Shown: positions 26,782 to 35,515 of the stretch, in pieces
Layout of the letters: each line of letters begins with the position of its first letter
Position numbering within the stretch: the first letter of the stretch is position 1
Source of the DNA: Pseudomonadota bacterium
GTDB taxonomy: Bacteria > Pseudomonadota > Gammaproteobacteria > Burkholderiales > Thiobacillaceae
Assembly (NCBI GenBank): GCA_021811235.1
Contig: JAJZPG010000002.1
Location: forward strand, 62,001-126,000
Direction: 5' to 3'
Length of the DNA stretch: 64,000 bases
Translations under genes and position numbers: made by a program
Notes under the pieces: generated by a model
Databases searched by the model: none
Seen by the model: only the letters and a program-made list of their open reading frames with translations
Told to the model about the DNA's origin: nothing

Positions 26782-27384
26782 ATGAAGCGCTACAAATTGC
26801 GCATCCCGGTTCCCGCAGGCAAGCTGGAAACCGTGATCGACGACCCCGAGACCGATCGTCGCGGCCTGCTGCTGGTCGCGCACCCGCATCCGCTGCACGG
26901 CGGCAGCCTCGACAACAAGGTGGTGACGACGCTCGCCAAGGCGGCCACCGAAATGGGGTGGGTCAGCGTGCGCCCGAATTTCCGCGGCGTCGGCATGAGC
27001 GACGGCACATTCGACGCCGGCGTCGGCGAGACCGACGACCTGCTTGCCGTCGCCCGTTTCGTCGAAGCGAGCTACCCCGGCCTGCCGTGGGCGCTGGCGG
27101 GCTTTTCCTTCGGCGCCTTCGTGCAGCACCGCCTGCGCCAGGAATTGCACGCCAAGCGCCTGATCCTGGTCGCGCCGGCGGTCACCATGTACGAATTCGA
27201 CCCGGTACCTCCCGATACCGTGGTGATCTTCGGCGACGCCGACGAGTTGATCCCGCCCGCCGCGATCCGCCTGTGGGCCGAGCAGCAGGGCCTTGGCACG
27301 AAAATCATCCCCGAAGCCGGGCACTTCTTCCACGGCAAGCTGAAGGAACTGAAACAGGCCTTTCTGGAGTCCTGCCCATGCTGA
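26782..27384 (+). CDS. Alpha/beta hydrolase (dienelactone hydrolase-like)
   Basis: 200 residues. [11 protein letters not shown] near the N-terminus, RPNFRGVG, the nucleophile elbow GFSFGAF (Ser in GxSxG), GDADELIPP with the acid and GHFFHG with the His form the family's catalytic set. This small cytosolic type is widespread in proteobacteria and lacks a well-defined substrate. A short GGCCG/CGGCC stem precedes the ATG. Its stop overlaps the start of the ABC ATPase gene. Confidence 0.88.
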   Translation: MKRYKLRIPVPAGKLETVIDDPETDRRGLLLVAHPHPLHGGSLDNKVVTTLAKAATEMGWVSVRPNFRGVGMSDGTFDAGVGETDDLLAVARFVEASYPGLPWALAGFSFGAFVQHRLRQELHAKRLILVAPAVTMYEFDPVPPDTVVIFGDADELIPPAAIRLWAEQQGLGTKIIPEAGHFFHGKLKELKQAFLESCPC

Positions 27385-28283
27385 ACGTACGCGGCCTCAC
27401 CAAGAAGTACGGCGACACCGCGGTGGTACGTGGCCTCGATTTGCACGTCAAGCGCGGCGAATGCTTCGGGCTGCTCGGCCCCAACGGCGCCGGCAAGACG
27501 ACCACGCTGCGCCTGCTGCTTGGCCTGACGGATCCCGACGCCGGCACGATCGAGCTCGCCGGCATCCCGGTTCCGCAGCGCGCACGCGAGGCGCGCATGA
27601 GGGTCGGCGTGGTGCCGCAGATGGACAACCTCGACCCGGATTTCTCGGTGCGCGAGAACCTCATCGCCTACGGCCGCTACTTCGGCATGGACAATAAGAT
27701 CATCGCCGCCCGCGTGCCCGAACTGCTCGACTTCGCCGGCCTCGCCAGCAAGGCCGACGCGCAGATTTCGCAGCTGTCGGGCGGCATGAAGCGGCGCCTC
27801 ACGCTCGCTCGCGCGCTGGTGCACGACCCCGACATCCTGTTCCTCGACGAGCCGACCACCGGACTCGACCCGCAGGCGCGTCACCTCATCTGGCAAGGTC
27901 TGCGGAGATTGATCAACGCCGGCAAGACCATCCTGCTGACCACGCACTTCATGGACGAGGCCGAACGGCTCGCCGACCGCCTCGTCATCCTCGACCACGG
28001 TGCCATCGTCGCCGAAGGCGCACCGCGCGCGCTGATCGAGTCGCACATCGAGCCGGCGGTGGTCGAGGTCTACGGCGAAGGGCTCGACGCATGGACGCGC
28101 GATCACGCCGGCAGCGTCTGTTCGCGCTTCGAGACCGTCGGCGAGACGCTGTTCTGCTACACCGACGACGCCGACTGCGTGATCGACGCGCTCAACCACG
28201 CGAACGGCCTGCGCTACGTGCACCGGCCGTCGAATCTGGAAGACGTCTTCCTCAAGCTCACCGGGAGAGACCTGCGTGACTAG
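27378..28283 (+). CDS. ABC-2 exporter ATP-binding protein (NodI-like)
   Basis: 301 residues. Walker A is GPNGAGKTT, the signature is LSGGMKRR, Walker B is ILFLDEP, and the switch His is in [11 protein letters not shown]. Family and gene pair match NodI/NodJ-type ABC-2 exporters, which in rhizobia export lipo-oligosaccharide and elsewhere have unknown lipid or glycan cargo. ATG 27378 overlaps the hydrolase gene by 7 bp. It forms a transporter with the permease downstream (8-bp overlap). Confidence 0.93.
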   Translation: MLNVRGLTKKYGDTAVVRGLDLHVKRGECFGLLGPNGAGKTTTLRLLLGLTDPDAGTIELAGIPVPQRAREARMRVGVVPQMDNLDPDFSVRENLIAYGRYFGMDNKIIAARVPELLDFAGLASKADAQISQLSGGMKRRLTLARALVHDPDILFLDEPTTGLDPQARHLIWQGLRRLINAGKTILLTTHFMDEAERLADRLVILDHGAIVAEGAPRALIESHIEPAVVEVYGEGLDAWTRDHAGSVCSRFETVGETLFCYTDDADCVIDALNHANGLRYVHRPSNLEDVFLKLTGRDLRD

Positions 28284-29061
28284 GCATCTGCGCATTCCGC
28301 GCCTGTCGTGGCGCTTCATCCCGGTTTGGCAGCGCAACTACCTGGTGTGGAAGAAGCTCGCCATCCCGTCCATCCTCGGCAACCTCGCCGACCCGATGCT
28401 GTACATGCTCGGCCTCGGCTACGGCCTCGGCAGCCTGCTGCCGGACGTCGCCGGCATGCCCTACCTTACCTTCCTCGCCGCCGGTACCGTCGCCTACAGC
28501 ACGATGAACGCCGCCACCTTCGAGGTGCTGTACTCGAGCTTCTCGCGCATGCACGTGCAGCGCACCTGGGACGCCATCATGAACGCGCCGATGACGCTCG
28601 ACGACGTCATGCTCGGCGAACTGACCTGGGCGGTGTCGAAGAGCCTGCTCTCGGGGCTGGCGATCCTGGCGGTGATCTGGGGGCTGGGCATCTACGGCAG
28701 TTTCTGGATGACGCTGTGGATCATCCCGGTCGTGGCACTGGTCGGCTTCTGCTTCGGCGGCATGGGGCTGGTGATGAACGCGCTGTCGCCGAGCTACGAT
28801 TTCTTCCTCTACTACTTCACCCTGGCGATCACGCCGATGGTGCTGTTGTGCGGCGTGTTCTACCCAGTGTCGCAGCTGCCGCCGCTGTTGCAGGACGTGT
28901 CGGCCTGGCTGCCGCTCACCCACGCCATCGATCTGGCGCGGCCGCTGGTCGTCGGCAACGTCCCTGACGATATTGCGCTGCATATCGCCGGACTACTGGC
29001 GTATGGCAGCGCAGGCTACGTCATCGCGCTGGCGCTGACGCGCAAACGACTGCTGAAATAA
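28276..29061 (+). CDS. ABC-2 exporter permease (NodJ-like)
   Basis: 261 residues from a GTG overlapping the ATPase stop. Six membrane helices are visible, with the conserved ABC-2 cytoplasmic segment ([16 protein letters not shown]) after helix 2 and [12 protein letters not shown] before the last helices. It forms a homodimeric channel for the NodI-like ATPase. Location near the polysaccharide locus allows a role in exporting a lipid-linked glycan or decoration, but it is a separate transcription unit and the cargo is unknown. Confidence 0.92.
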   Translation: MTRHLRIPRLSWRFIPVWQRNYLVWKKLAIPSILGNLADPMLYMLGLGYGLGSLLPDVAGMPYLTFLAAGTVAYSTMNAATFEVLYSSFSRMHVQRTWDAIMNAPMTLDDVMLGELTWAVSKSLLSGLAILAVIWGLGIYGSFWMTLWIIPVVALVGFCFGGMGLVMNALSPSYDFFLYYFTLAITPMVLLCGVFYPVSQLPPLLQDVSAWLPLTHAIDLARPLVVGNVPDDIALHIAGLLAYGSAGYVIALALTRKRLLK

Positions 29062-29179
29062 ACCGGGCACGTTGATCATTCGACCGGAGCGTTGAGTTGC
29101 AGACGCTCGCCCGGCCGCCTGGCAGGCGGACAAGCCCTTGCATGCGCGGGTTTGCGCGGATCGACGCAAGCCATTTCTC

Positions 29180-29195
29180 TGGAACAGGAATTGCA
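29180..29195 (+). promoter_or_regulatory. Sigma-54-like promoter of the PEP-CTERM gene
   Basis: TGGAAC-N5-TTGCA has the exact GG-N10-GC spacing of sigma-54 -24/-12 elements and one mismatch to TGGCAC-N5-TTGC. A transcript from it would have a leader of about 30 nt before ATG 29236. PEP-CTERM genes in related bacteria are known to be driven by the PrsK/PrsR system with RpoN, which fits. Confidence 0.65.
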
Positions 29196-29235
29196 GGCAG
29201 GCCTGTATTGCGTCTATCCGCTTACAGCACCCGTC

Positions 29236-30072
29236 ATGCAAACAAGATACAGCCATTCCCGCAAACGCACGCGCCGTGTGGGTTTACTCGCCCTGGGCAT
29301 CGCCTCGCTGCTCAGCCCGGCAGGAATGATCGTTGCCAGCTCCATTGTCGTGGCAACGGTGGTCGGTGGCGTTGTCAGCCTATCCAACCACACGCCCGCG
29401 TCCAACAAGGAATCTCCAGTCGCACCCGGCAGCGCGTTGCCGGGCGCCCCCGCCCCCGCGGCCGCCCGGGCCTATGCAAGCGGAGAAATCACCCATATCG
29501 ACATGGATGGGTCCCCCCTTCCCGTCATGCTGACGGACGCCAGCGACGCCATAGCCGGCCATCCGGGCGCCAGCGGACCGGGCTACATGCCGCCTTCCCT
29601 GTTCAATGCGCCGCCTGCTCCTCAGGGGCATCGCACACCCAGCCAGTCGCCGCCCCCCTCCCCCCCAGGTGCGCCTCCTGGCCCGGCTTTCCCGTCTTCG
29701 CTCGCCCCGACCACGCCAGACCATCCGCAACCGCCCGTCACCCACCCTGGCGGGCCGTCACCGAGCCAACCCGGCGCTCCGGACACGCCGCCCATTCCGG
29801 GCGGCCCAGACTTGCCGCCTGCAAGCCTGCCGCCGACACTGACCGGCGACCTCCCGCCCACGACGGACGGGAAGACGCCGGGATTCCCCGGTTCTGACCC
29901 TGCCGGTGGCATGCCCCCCGACACGCAGGACGACAGCGCGCCGCTGCAAAATGACAGGTCAGGCCCCATCGCTGCGGTGCCCGAGCCTTCGACCCTGGGG
30001 CTGACTCTCTTGGGATTGCTAGGCTTGGCATGGGCAGGCCGCCGCACGGCCGCCCGGGCGTACCACGCCTAA
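29236..30072 (+). CDS. Proline-rich PEP-CTERM surface/matrix protein
   Basis: 278 residues. A basic N-terminus and hydrophobic stretch ([20 protein letters not shown]) form a signal or anchor. Residues about 60-240 are low-complexity and rich in Pro, Gly, Ser and Thr. The C-terminus is a textbook PEP-CTERM signal: [20 protein letters not shown] followed by GRRTAAR. The exosortase at 14149-15696 should remove this tail. Function of the proline-rich part is unknown; an extended linker or matrix protein is likely. ATG 29236 is preferred over upstream in-frame starts because it gives a proper signal peptide and fits the promoter. It converges on lipA with a 4-bp overlap. Confidence 0.88.
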   Translation: MQTRYSHSRKRTRRVGLLALGIASLLSPAGMIVASSIVVATVVGGVVSLSNHTPASNKESPVAPGSALPGAPAPAAARAYASGEITHIDMDGSPLPVMLTDASDAIAGHPGASGPGYMPPSLFNAPPAPQGHRTPSQSPPPSPPGAPPGPAFPSSLAPTTPDHPQPPVTHPGGPSPSQPGAPDTPPIPGGPDLPPASLPPTLTGDLPPTTDGKTPGFPGSDPAGGMPPDTQDDSAPLQNDRSGPIAAVPEPSTLGLTLLGLLGLAWAGRRTAARAYHA

Positions 30073-31004
30073 ACGTCGCCTACGCCTGCCGCCTGCTGGT
30101 CGGCGTGATAGCTCGACCGCACCATCGGTCCGCAGGCCGCGTGCTTGAAACCCATCGCCAGCGCCTCCTGCTCGAACTGGGCGAAGCGCTCCGGGGTGAC
30201 GAAGCGCAGCACCGGCAGGTGGTGCTTCGACGGCTGCAGGTACTGGCCGAGGGTCAGCATGTCGACATCGTGCGCGCGCAGGTCGCGCATCACCTCGAGG
30301 ATTTCCTCGTCGGTCTCGCCAAGCCCCAGCATCAGGCCCGACTTGGTCGGGATCGCGGGATGGTGCGCCTTGAAATCCTTGAGGAGTTTCAGCGAATGCG
30401 CGTAGTCGGCGCCGGGGCGCGCCGCCTTGTACAGGCGCGGCACGGTTTCCAGGTTGTGGTTCATCACGTCGGGCGGCGCGCTGCCCAGCATGTCGAGCGC
30501 CTTCTCCAGGCGACCGCGGAAATCCGGGGTGAGGATTTCGATGCGGGTGGAAGGCGACTTCTCGCGCACCGCTGCGATGCACTGCGCAAAATGCTCGGCG
30601 CCGCCGTCGCGCAGGTCGTCCCGATCGACGCTGGTGATCACCACGTATTTCAGCGCCATCAGCGCGATCGTTTCGGCCAGATGGCGCGGCTCGTCGGCGT
30701 CGGGCGGCAACGGCGTGCCATGGCCGACGTCGCAGAACGGGCAGCGCCGCGTGCACAGGTCGCCCAGGATCATGAAGGTCGCGGTGCCGTGGCCGAAGCA
30801 TTCGCCGAGGTTGGGGCACGAGGCTTCCTCGCACACGGTGTGCAGCCTGGCCTCGCGCAGGATGCCTTTCAGCCGTCCGACGTTCGGCAGGCTCGGCGCC
30901 TTGGCGCGGATCCACGGCGGCAGGCGCATGCGCTCCTGCGGCACGATCTTGATCGGGATGCGCGAAGTCTTCGCGGCGCCCTTATGCTGGAGAGGGTCTG
31001 CCAT
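30069..31004 (-). CDS. lipA: Lipoyl synthase
   Basis: 311 residues. The auxiliary [4Fe-4S] motif [12 protein letters not shown] and the radical-SAM motif CTRRCPFC are both intact, with the RSSYHAD C-terminal segment holding the serine ligand. LipA inserts two sulfurs into protein-bound octanoyl groups of 2-oxoacid dehydrogenases and GcvH. ATG 31004 is preferred to a TTG seven codons upstream. It is separated from lipB by five intervening genes instead of lying next to it. Confidence 0.97.
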   Translation of the reverse strand: MADPLQHKGAAKTSRIPIKIVPQERMRLPPWIRAKAPSLPNVGRLKGILREARLHTVCEEASCPNLGECFGHGTATFMILGDLCTRRCPFCDVGHGTPLPPDADEPRHLAETIALMALKYVVITSVDRDDLRDGGAEHFAQCIAAVREKSPSTRIEILTPDFRGRLEKALDMLGSAPPDVMNHNLETVPRLYKAARPGADYAHSLKLLKDFKAHHPAIPTKSGLMLGLGETDEEILEVMRDLRAHDVDMLTLGQYLQPSKHHLPVLRFVTPERFAQFEQEALAMGFKHAACGPMVRSSYHADQQAAGVGDV

Positions 31005-31041
31005 AATCAGCTCGGAATGAAGCAAAAACGAATTTTAGCCC

Positions 31042-31620
31042 ATGCGACACCTTGCTCTGACCCTGCTGGCGCTGTGGGGGCCGCCGGTCGCCGCCACCGA
31101 AGTCAGCCTCGACCCCGAAACCGGGCTTGCCACCTGGCAAGCCGAAACGTCCGGCATCCAGGTGCGCCTGACCCAGATCAGCCCGGACCAGGCACGCGCC
31201 TTCTACCAGGCACGCGGGTTTTCCGCGGCGGCCGCGGAACGCTACGCCGCCGAATGCGTTTTCATGACCGTGGTGCGCAATATCGGCGACGTGCCGATCG
31301 AGCATCGCCTGGCCGACTGGCGCTATGTCGTCGCCGGCCAGCGCCCGCGAGCCATCCGCAGCAAGGCGCAATGGGCACGGCTGTGGAAGCAGGCGGGCGT
31401 GGGCGAGCCGGCGCGCATCGCGTTCACCTGGGCGCAATTCCCGACCTCTCAGACTTTTGCGCCGGACGACTGGAACCAGGGCATGACGACCTACAGCGTG
31501 CCGCGCGGCGGTCGCTTCGACCTGCATTTCACCTGGCGTACCCGGAAGGGCACGGACGCGGGCGGCACTCGTCATTCAGGAATCCTCGAACAGGTGCAAT
31601 GTGCGGATGAACATTCGTAA
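31042..31620 (+). CDS. Secreted protein of unknown function next to a TlpA-like thioredoxin
   Basis: 192 residues with a short signal peptide (LALTLLALWGPPVAA). The mature part contains ISPDQARAFYQARGF, a CVFMTVVRN strand, and one further Cys near the C-terminus, so a disulfide is possible. I do not recognise a family. It overlaps the TlpA-like gene by 14 bp, so the two are probably co-expressed and act together in the periplasm, with the thioredoxin as a candidate for keeping its cysteines reduced. Confidence 0.75.
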   Translation: MRHLALTLLALWGPPVAATEVSLDPETGLATWQAETSGIQVRLTQISPDQARAFYQARGFSAAAAERYAAECVFMTVVRNIGDVPIEHRLADWRYVVAGQRPRAIRSKAQWARLWKQAGVGEPARIAFTWAQFPTSQTFAPDDWNQGMTTYSVPRGGRFDLHFTWRTRKGTDAGGTRHSGILEQVQCADEHS

Positions 31621-32140
31621 AACATTCGCGGCGGGCCTTGCCACGCTGTGCCTGGCCCTCCCCGCAGCCGCTGCCGACCTGCCGCCCTTGTCGCACGGCC
31701 TGACGCTGCAGGCGCCGAAATCCGCCCCATCGCTGAAGCTTGCCGATCTCGACGGCAAGTCCCACGATCTCGCGAAGCTCAGGGGGAAGGTGGTGCTGAT
31801 CAACTTCTGGGCGACCTGGTGCCCGCCGTGCCGCCGCGAAATGCCGTCGCTGGAGCGCCTGTCGCAGGCACTGGCGGGTGAGCCTTTCATCGTGCTGGCA
31901 GTCGACGTCGGCGAGGACGCCGACACCATCGAGGCCTTCACCAACCAGCTCGACACCGTGCCGACCTTCCCCATCCTGCTCGACGCCACGAGCCGCGCCA
32001 TGCAGGCGTGGAAGGTGGCGGGACTGCCGACCACCTTCCTGGTCGACAAGCAAGGCCGCGTCGTCGCCAGCGCCATCGGCGGGCGCGAATTCGACCATCC
32101 GGCGATGGTCGCGGCGATTCGGGCGATGCTGGTGAAGTAG
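31607..32140 (+). CDS. Periplasmic TlpA/ResA-type thioredoxin
   Basis: 177 residues. The signal peptide ends LPAAAA; the thioredoxin fold has NFWATWCPPC with Cys72 and Cys75, and a cis-Pro in GLPTTFLVD. Such proteins reduce disulfides in periplasmic targets such as apocytochromes or CuA sites. ATG 31607 is chosen over the GTG two codons upstream because it leaves a normal signal peptide. It is followed by the large inverted-repeat region at 32144-32262. Confidence 0.92.
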   Translation: MNIRKTFAAGLATLCLALPAAAADLPPLSHGLTLQAPKSAPSLKLADLDGKSHDLAKLRGKVVLINFWATWCPPCRREMPSLERLSQALAGEPFIVLAVDVGEDADTIEAFTNQLDTVPTFPILLDATSRAMQAWKVAGLPTTFLVDKQGRVVASAIGGREFDHPAMVAAIRAMLVK

Positions 32141-32143
32141 TAA

Positions 32144-32262
32144 TAGGGGCTAGGATTTACGGACTGGGGACGAGGGGATGAGCGGCTAAGCCGCGCCTTC
32201 ATGAATTGACGAAACGCGGCGCAGCCGCTCAAGGCCCCCTAACCCCTAAATCCTAGCCCCTA
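32144..32262. repeat. Long nested inverted repeat between convergent genes
   Basis: Outer arms at 32144-32159 and 32247-32262 are a perfect 16-bp inverted repeat (taggggctaggattta). Inside it lie an 8-bp pair (32180-32187 with 32223-32230) and a 6-bp pair (32190-32195 with 32215-32220). It fills the whole gap between the TlpA-like gene and the Rieske gene and could terminate transcription from both sides. The outer arms are themselves heptad repeats (separate entries). It is also the size of a small non-autonomous element. Confidence 0.75.
32145..32179. repeat. Heptad repeat tract A1
   Basis: Five consecutive 7-bp units with the G-rich core in register: aggggct, aggattt, acggact, ggggacg, aggggat. 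It forms the left arm of the inverted repeat after the TlpA-like gene. Confidence 0.65.
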
Positions 32263-32269
32263 CCCCCTA
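32235..32269. repeat. Heptad repeat tract A2
   Basis: Five consecutive 7-bp units ending CCTA or CTA: cccccta, accccta, aatccta, gccccta, cccccta. It is the right arm of the inverted repeat and ends at the stop of the Rieske gene. Confidence 0.75.
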
Positions 32270-32575
32270 GACCTTCACCCACACCTGGCCGTCCTCGACC
32301 TTCACTTCGTAGGTCTTGATCGGCTCGTCGGCGGGGTCGCAGGTGGGCTGGCCGGTGACGAGGTCGAAGTAGCTGCCGTGCAGCGAGCACTTGATCTTGC
32401 CGTCCTTGATGCAGCCGAGGTAAAGCGAGTAATCCTCGTGGCTGCACATTTCGTCGACGACGTAATGGGTGCCGTTCGAGTTGCACAGCAATAGCCGCTT
32501 GCCGTCGACGACGACGCGCTTCATCTGCGCCGGCTTGAGTTCGTCAGCGGCGGCGATGGCGACGAATTCACCCAT
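32267..32575 (-). CDS. Rieske-type [2Fe-2S] ferredoxin
   Basis: 102 residues. CSHED (C44-x-H46) and CSLHG (C63-x2-H66) are the two halves of the Rieske cluster site, as in small ferredoxins of aromatic-ring dioxygenases. No oxygenase or reductase gene is nearby. Its ATG directly follows the TAA of the TrpD-like gene with no gap, so the pair forms one translational unit driven by the promoter at 33716-33745. The partner is therefore probably the TrpD-like protein's pathway, not a dioxygenase. Confidence 0.9.
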   Translation of the reverse strand: MGEFVAIAAADELKPAQMKRVVVDGKRLLLCNSNGTHYVVDEMCSHEDYSLYLGCIKDGKIKCSLHGSYFDLVTGQPTCDPADEPIKTYEVKVEDGQVWVKV

Positions 32576-33691
32576 TTACTTCACCCGCGCCACGGCACGG
32601 CCGGAATCCAGCACGGCGCGGATCTGCGCGGCTGCGTCGTCCACACTGGCGGCCTTGCCGACGTGATGCAGGATGACCGAGCCGGCCAGTACCAGCGAAT
32701 CGTAGGTCGCCCCCTTGTCGCCCTTGAGCGCCAGGATGCCGGCTTCGGCGGCGGCGTGCGCGGTGGCCTTGATGTCAATGGCAGCGACGATCTCGTCCTC
32801 GCCCGCCTCGCCGGCCACCGAACCGGGCAGCGGCACCGCACGCACCGGCTGGTCGATACCGAGCGCCACCGGATCGATCGCCGCCTCGATTTCGGCGCCG
32901 CGGTCGTGGTAATGAAAATACTTGCCGGTCTGGCGTAGCGACGGAATCACCCCGCCCTCGACGCCGCGCACGATGCAGGCGGTGTCGAAGCCGGCCTCGC
33001 GCGCGAGATCGGCGTACACCGGCGGATAGGGCTTGTGCACGTAGCCGGTGACGAAATGGGTTTTCTTCTTGCCGACGATCGGCTTCGACAGCACTTCCAC
33101 CGTGGTCAGCACCTGGCGCTTGATCATCTGCGCACGCAGCGTGGTGAGGTTGTGCAGGCCGGGGTTGGATTGCGCCTGGTCGATGTAGGTCCAGCCAATC
33201 GCCGGGTCGGCCAGCCGCGCAGCCGCTTCGGCCGGTGCCAGGTCCACCGGCACGCCGGCGGCTTCCAGCACGTGACGCGCAGTCACGCCGTACTTGGGGC
33301 CGACCTTGTCGAGGCCGTGCGAAACGACGTGCACGCCGAACTCGGCCAGCAGCGGCCCCAGGAAGGGCGCGGCCGGCAGGCAGCGGTTGTAGCCGTCGTA
33401 GGGGTCGCCGATGTCGACCACTTCGTCGACGGCGGCGGTGACGCGGCGGGTCGTTTCCAGCACCGCGTCGAGCACCCCGCGGTTTTCATCCTGCGTTTCG
33501 CGCTTCATGCGCAGGGCGATGAAGTAGATGCCCACCTGCACCGGGTCGATCACGTTGTCGATGATGGCCTTGGTGCCCAGGTGCGCCTCGGTGCGGCTGA
33601 TGTCCTTGGACAGGTCCGGCCCGGTGGCGATGCGCTGGATGATCGAGCGCATCAGGAGTTTGGGGTCGGACGGCAGGGTGTCGGTGCTCAT
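32576..33691 (-). CDS. Anthranilate phosphoribosyltransferase-like protein (TrpD fold)
   Basis: 371 residues. An N-terminal helical domain (QVGIYFIALRMKRET) and the VVSHGLDKVGPKYGVTARHV segment match the TrpD/thymidine-phosphorylase-like fold. The PRPP-binding GTGGD motif of true TrpD is replaced by GDPYDG at residues 95-100, so canonical anthranilate chemistry is doubtful. It should be treated as a TrpD-like protein of unknown substrate. GGAG lies six bases before the ATG. It is coupled without a gap to the Rieske ferredoxin gene, an unusual pairing. Confidence 0.75.
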   Translation of the reverse strand: MSTDTLPSDPKLLMRSIIQRIATGPDLSKDISRTEAHLGTKAIIDNVIDPVQVGIYFIALRMKRETQDENRGVLDAVLETTRRVTAAVDEVVDIGDPYDGYNRCLPAAPFLGPLLAEFGVHVVSHGLDKVGPKYGVTARHVLEAAGVPVDLAPAEAAARLADPAIGWTYIDQAQSNPGLHNLTTLRAQMIKRQVLTTVEVLSKPIVGKKKTHFVTGYVHKPYPPVYADLAREAGFDTACIVRGVEGGVIPSLRQTGKYFHYHDRGAEIEAAIDPVALGIDQPVRAVPLPGSVAGEAGEDEIVAAIDIKATAHAAAEAGILALKGDKGATYDSLVLAGSVILHHVGKAASVDDAAAQIRAVLDSGRAVARVK

Positions 33692-33715
33692 TGGATAACT
33701 CCATTAGAAGTTACA

Positions 33716-33745
33716 AGAATACTAATAACCAAGTAAATCGGTCAA
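33716..33745 (-). promoter_or_regulatory. Sigma-70-type promoter for the TrpD-like/Rieske pair
   Basis: On the minus strand TTGACC and TATTCT are separated by 18 bp, in an AT-rich stretch unlike the surrounding DNA. The -35 box overlaps the end of lipB. A transcript would start about 15-20 bases before the GGAG ribosome site at the TrpD-like start. Confidence 0.55.
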
Positions 33746-34374
33746 GAATAGATCCTGCCGATCAGCGTATGGGCAAGCGCCTGCTCTGCCTGGGAAATCG
33801 TTAGATTCACGCCGAGGTCGCGGCATTGCGTGACCCGCATGCCCGCGTAGCCGCAGGGGTTGATCGCGGCGAACGGCGCCAGGTCCATGTCGACGTTGAG
33901 CGCCAGACCATGATAGGTGCATCCGTGCTTCACGCGCAGGCCGAGCGCGGCGATCTTGGCACCGTCGACATAGACGCCGGGCGCGCCCTCCAGGCGCGAT
34001 GCCGTCACGCCCGCATCCGCCAGCAGGTCGATCACCGCCTGTTCCATGCGGTTCACCAGCTCGCGGATGCCGTAGCCACGCCGCCTGAGATCGACCAGCA
34101 CGTAGGCCACGACCTGCCCGGGGCCGTGGTAAGTGATCTGGCCGCCGCGGTCGATCGGTACCACCGGGGTGTCGGTCGCAGCGATCAGGTGTTCCGGCTT
34201 GCCCGCCTGCCCCAGGGTGTAGACCGGCGGATGCTCCAGCAGCCAGATCTCGTCCGCGGTGTCGGCGGTGCGTGTCGCCGTGAAGTCCTGCATCGCCCGC
34301 CACGTCGGTTCGTACTCGACCCGCCCCAACCGCCGCACGCAAGGATCGGAAGCCTCGCGTCCCCCGCCTTGCAT
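33742..34374 (-). CDS. lipB: Octanoyl-[acyl-carrier-protein] protein N-octanoyltransferase
   Basis: 210 residues. The [18 protein letters not shown] block, the HGLALNV segment and the NPCGY motif with the catalytic Cys are the LipB signature; the lysine lies in [10 protein letters not shown]. LipB moves octanoate from ACP to lipoyl domains for LipA. ATG 34374 has GAGG six bases upstream, but both the site and the first dozen codons are made of heptad repeat tract B. Core homology begins at [13 protein letters not shown], where a GTG (34338) is an alternative start. Confidence 0.95.
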   Translation of the reverse strand: MQGGGREASDPCVRRLGRVEYEPTWRAMQDFTATRTADTADEIWLLEHPPVYTLGQAGKPEHLIAATDTPVVPIDRGGQITYHGPGQVVAYVLVDLRRRGYGIRELVNRMEQAVIDLLADAGVTASRLEGAPGVYVDGAKIAALGLRVKHGCTYHGLALNVDMDLAPFAAINPCGYAGMRVTQCRDLGVNLTISQAEQALAHTLIGRIYS

Positions 34375-34399
34375 CTTGCACCTCGAATCTTGTGCCTCG
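34351..34399. repeat. Heptad repeat tract B at the lipB start
   Basis: Seven consecutive 7-bp units on the plus strand, most fitting NNYCTYG: agcctcg, cgtcccc, cgccttg, catcttg, cacctcg, aatcttg, tgcctcg. On the lipB strand they read as purine blocks (GAGG, AAGA) that include the probable ribosome site and the first codons of lipB. Confidence 0.8.
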
Positions 34400-34403
34400 C
34401 CGA

Positions 34404-34670
34404 TCACAGTGCCATCTTCACCCATGGGTGCGAGGTGATCTCGCGATACAGCGCGTCCAGCTGGGCCTTCGAGGTGGCGCGGACCACAACGGTCAGCGAC
34501 AGATAGTTGCCATTGCGCGACGCGCGCATCTCGACCGTCTCGGGACGGAAATCCGGCGCATGGCGCAGCACCAGCTCGACCATGGTCTGCGCGAAATCGT
34601 CGCGCCGTTCGCCCATGATCTTGATGGGAAAATCGGTGGGGAATGTGAGCAGGGTGTCCTGTTCACTCAT
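34404..34670 (-). CDS. ybeD: YbeD family protein (DUF493)
   Basis: 88 residues. [27 protein letters not shown] and the [21 protein letters not shown] stretch match the small ferredoxin-like-fold YbeD/DUF493 family, almost always encoded beside lipB in proteobacteria. An allosteric or regulatory role in lipoate metabolism has been suggested from that linkage; no activity is established. The ATG overlaps the aminotransferase stop. Confidence 0.93.
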   Translation of the reverse strand: MSEQDTLLTFPTDFPIKIMGERRDDFAQTMVELVLRHAPDFRPETVEMRASRNGNYLSLTVVVRATSKAQLDALYREITSHPWVKMAL

Positions 34671-35515
34671 GCGCGCATCACCTCACGCTTGAAAGTCTGG
34701 TACAGACCGTCCATGCGCCGCGCCAACGGCCCCGGCACGCCGGCGCCGACAGGCACGCCGTCGAGTTCCACGATGGCCATGATTTCCTTGGTCGACGAGG
34801 TCATCCACACCTCGTCCGCACTGCGCACCTCGGCCTCGGCAATCGGCCGCACCTCGTGCGGAATGTCGTGCGCCGCGGCGAGCTCCAGCACCACGTCGTA
34901 GGTGATGCCGGTGAGCATCAGGTGGGACGGCGGCGGCGCCAGCAGCACGCCGTTCTTCACCACGAAGATGTTGCTCGCCGCGCCCTCGGTGAGGAAGCCG
35001 TCCCGCAGCATCACGGTTTCGGCGCACTCGGCATCCACCGCCTGCTGCCGCAGCAGGATGTTGGCCAGGAGCGAGATCGCCTTGATGTTGCAGCGCAGCC
35101 AGCGGTTGTCGACGGCCGTCACCGCGCACACACCTGCCGCCTTCTGTGCGGGCGCGGCGGTCACCAAGGGTTGCGCGTACATGAACACCGTCGGCGGCAC
35201 GCCTTGGGGAAAGGCATGGTCGCGCGGCGCGACGCCACGAGTGACCTGGATGTAGAGCGAATGATCGTCACCATCCTGCTGGTCGATCATGCGCAGAATC
35301 AGGTCACGCCATTCGGCGGTTCCGTGCGGGTTGACGAGACGGATGCCATCGAGGCTGGCCTGCAGGCGGCGCAGATGGTCGTCGAGCCGGAACGGCTTCT
35401 TCGAATACACCGGGATCAGTTCGTAGACGCCGTCGCCGAAGACGAAGCCGCGGTCGAGCACCGACACTTTCGCGTCGGCGAGCGGCAGGAACTGGCCGTT
35501 CAGATAGGCGTTCAC
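34667..35515 (-). CDS. Class IV aminotransferase (D-amino-acid transaminase-like)
   Basis: 282 residues, fold-type IV PLP enzyme. LDRGFVFGDGVYE, the RGVAPRDH stretch, the Schiff-base lysine in CNIKAISLL, and EGAASNIF in the phosphate-binding cup are present. The position between dacC and ybeD fits a D-alanine aminotransferase providing D-Ala/D-Glu for peptidoglycan. Branched-chain aminotransferase activity cannot be excluded. The start is a GTG overlapping the stop of the upstream gene (GTGA). Confidence 0.9.
   Translation of the reverse strand: MNAYLNGQFLPLADAKVSVLDRGFVFGDGVYELIPVYSKKPFRLDDHLRRLQASLDGIRLVNPHGTAEWRDLILRMIDQQDGDDHSLYIQVTRGVAPRDHAFPQGVPPTVFMYAQPLVTAAPAQKAAGVCAVTAVDNRWLRCNIKAISLLANILLRQQAVDAECAETVMLRDGFLTEGAASNIFVVKNGVLLAPPPSHLMLTGITYDVVLELAAAHDIPHEVRPIAEAEVRSADEVWMTSSTKEIMAIVELDGVPVGAGVPGPLARRMDGLYQTFKREVMRA

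Noticed and set aside
29380-30060. Proline-rich low-complexity run as a tandem DNA repeat
   Set aside because: The codons vary and no fixed unit repeats; it is compositional bias of the PEP-CTERM protein.
30069-34374. Lipoate genes as part of a sulfur-oxidising Hdr-like system
   Set aside because: No hdr-like subunits, lipoate-binding protein or LipS-type synthase genes are present; lipA, lipB and ybeD are the ordinary housekeeping set.
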